NCBI GenBank assembly: GCA_947165675.1
Contig: CAMVBJ010000029.1
Location: 1-43,580 of the forward strand
Reading direction: 5' to 3'
Source: an uncultured Prevotellaceae bacterium
GTDB taxonomy: Bacteria; Bacteroidota; Bacteroidia; Bacteroidales; Muribaculaceae
Length of the DNA: 43,580 nt
The notes under the pieces were generated by a model, which was not told the DNA's origin, did no database searches, and was given only the letters and a program-made list of their open reading frames with translations. This document shows positions 42,582 through 43,580 of this stretch, piece after piece (positions within the stretch are counted from its first letter, which is position 1; each line of letters starts with the position of its first letter). Position numbers and translations under genes: made by a program.

Positions 42582-43319
42582 ATGGGAAGAGCTTTTGAAT
42601 ACCGCAAAGCAAGAAAGATGAAACGCTGGGGCAGCATGTCCCGCACGTTTACACGTATCGGTAAGGAAATCACCATTGCCGTCAAGGCTGGTGGTCCTGA
42701 TCCTGAAGGCAACTCGCGCCTGCGTGCCCTCATCGCCAACGCCAAGGCAGCCAACATGCCCAAGGAGAACATCGAGCGCGCCATCAAGCGCGCCAGCGAG
42801 AAGGATGCTGGTGACTACAAGGAGGTCATCTATGAGGGATTTGGTCCCCACGGCATCGCTGTCCTGGTCGAGACCGCTACCGACAACACCACCCGCACAG
42901 TTGCCAACCTGCGCAACTACTTCAACAAGAAGGGTGGCTCGTTGGGCAACTCGGGAAGCGTAGCCTTCATGTTCAGCCACAAGTGCTACTTCCATGTGGC
43001 ACCCAAGGCCGATGTGGATCCCGATGAACTGGAGCTCGAACTTATCGACTGCGGCGCCGAGGAGTTTGCCATCGACGAGGAGGAAATGCTCGTGTCTGGC
43101 GACTTTGCATCCAATGGTGACATCATGAAGTATCTTGAGGACAACGGCTTTGAAATCAAGAGCAGTGAGTTTGTATATGAGCCTGCCGACTACAAGGACG
43201 TGACCGAGGCCGAGCGCGCCGAGGTTGAAGCCCTCATCGAGGTGCTTGAAGAGGATGACGACGTGCAGAACGTCTTCACCACCATGGCCGAGGCCGAAGT
43301 CGAAGGTGACGACGAGTAA
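42582..43319 (+). CDS. yebC: YebC/PmpR-family protein
   Basis: The 245-residue protein has all three YebC parts: MGRAFEYRKARKMKRWGSMS with RTFTRIGKEITIAVKAGGPD, NSRLRALIANAKAANMPKEN, and YEGFGPHGIAVLVETATDNT with KKGGSLGNSGSVAFMF. Older annotation calls it a DNA-binding regulator; recent work implicates YebC proteins in relieving ribosome stalls at proline stretches. An acidic tail (EVLEEDDDVQNVFTTM...EVEGDDE) is usual. It follows pheT by 41 nt and probably shares its transcript, ending at 43489-43533. Confidence 0.93.
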   Translation: MGRAFEYRKARKMKRWGSMSRTFTRIGKEITIAVKAGGPDPEGNSRLRALIANAKAANMPKENIERAIKRASEKDAGDYKEVIYEGFGPHGIAVLVETATDNTTRTVANLRNYFNKKGGSLGNSGSVAFMFSHKCYFHVAPKADVDPDELELELIDCGAEEFAIDEEEMLVSGDFASNGDIMKYLEDNGFEIKSSEFVYEPADYKDVTEAERAEVEALIEVLEEDDDVQNVFTTMAEAEVEGDDE

Positions 43320-43375
43320 TTCATACTCAACCCACCATTAACTGAAAAAACGATATAGCAGGTGTTGACCATGAA

Positions 43376-43480
43376 ATGTTTTTAATGCGATTTCGCTAAG
43401 AAAAACTTATTTCACGAAAATTATTTAAAACTATTCGTGTAATTGGCATTAGCCCCGCAGGGTTCGGGTCAACATCTATA
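43376..43480. repeat. Palindromic intergenic element, copy 3 (inverted)
   Basis: TTATTTAAAACTATTCGTG (43421-43439) is the exact complement of the core at 19615-19633, and GCATTAGCCCCGCAGGG (43446-43462) equals the right arm at 19666. The inner GATTTCGCTA and the outer GGTTCGGGTCAAC and TCTATATCA also match. The second GC-rich arm is missing here. Confidence 0.85.
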
Positions 43481-43488
43481 TCATCGCA

Positions 43489-43535
43489 AAAACTGAAGTG
43501 ACGGGAAGGATGACCTCCCGTCACTTCAGTTTTCC
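43489..43535 (+). terminator. Strong terminator after yebC
   Basis: AAAACTGAAGTGACGGGA (43489-43506) and its perfect complement (43516-43533) form an 18-bp stem with a 9-nt loop. The A/T ends make it a bidirectional terminator. Confidence 0.85.
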
Positions 43536-43580
43536 TGTTTTCCGCAATGAGACACCCAAATTAAGATTTTGCAATTTCGA

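Overview
The window looks like chromosomal DNA of a Bacteroidota, most likely an uncultured gut-type Bacteroidales (Muribaculaceae- or Prevotellaceae-like; this is inference). The evidence is the repeated Bacteroidota promoter (TTTG near -33, TAnnTTTG at -7) ahead of most genes, a type IX secretion (Por-type) C-terminal tail, a BspA-like leucine-rich-repeat surface protein, a BlaR1-TonB fusion, and GIN-domain and DUF4143 proteins. No tRNA, rRNA, CRISPR array, transposase or integrase was seen.

Positions 1-17204 are an accessory island at the 3' end of yifB (ComM/Mg-chelatase family). The window opens inside an apparently intact yifB 3' end (3-683). Downstream are four more yifB 3' fragments (near 6290, 9235, 11840, 13540), a sixth at 17160, and leader-only scraps at 7283 and 10206. 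Between them sit cassettes of defence or addiction genes: a lipoprotein, a SEFIR protein, a small ORF plus membrane protein plus membrane-TIR protein, and a HigB/HigA-ImmA pair; a Doc-type Fic protein with a DNA-binding partner; HicB with a nonsense-mutated HicA; two AAA-DUF4143 ATPases; a scrap of prophage tail genes enclosing a probable moron and bounded by a perfect 28-bp inverted repeat; and a third AAA-DUF4143 ATPase. The yifB copies differ almost only at synonymous positions. This suggests each was the end of a working yifB in some lineage, so the island reads as a record of successive insertions that replaced the yifB 3' end.

Positions 17239-43580 are GC-richer core and surface genes: an outer-membrane protein and PI-PLC-like lipoprotein operon (-), an acyl-CoA synthetase (-), a blaI-blaR1 pair (+), an LRR surface protein (+), gyrB (-), an rRNA m5C methyltransferase (+), an alpha/beta hydrolase (+), a MATE transporter (+), panB (-), a cysteine-rich 9-residue repeat protein (+), a large T9SS-exported jelly-roll/SGNH protein interrupted by one in-frame TGA, dusB overlapping a GIN-domain protein, pheT and a yebC-family gene. 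A palindromic intergenic element recurs at 19571, 30570 and 43400.

The most unusual content is the yifB-anchored island, the TM/TM-TIR operon inside it, the inverted-repeat-bounded phage fragment, and the two TGA codons that stand where family members have tryptophan.
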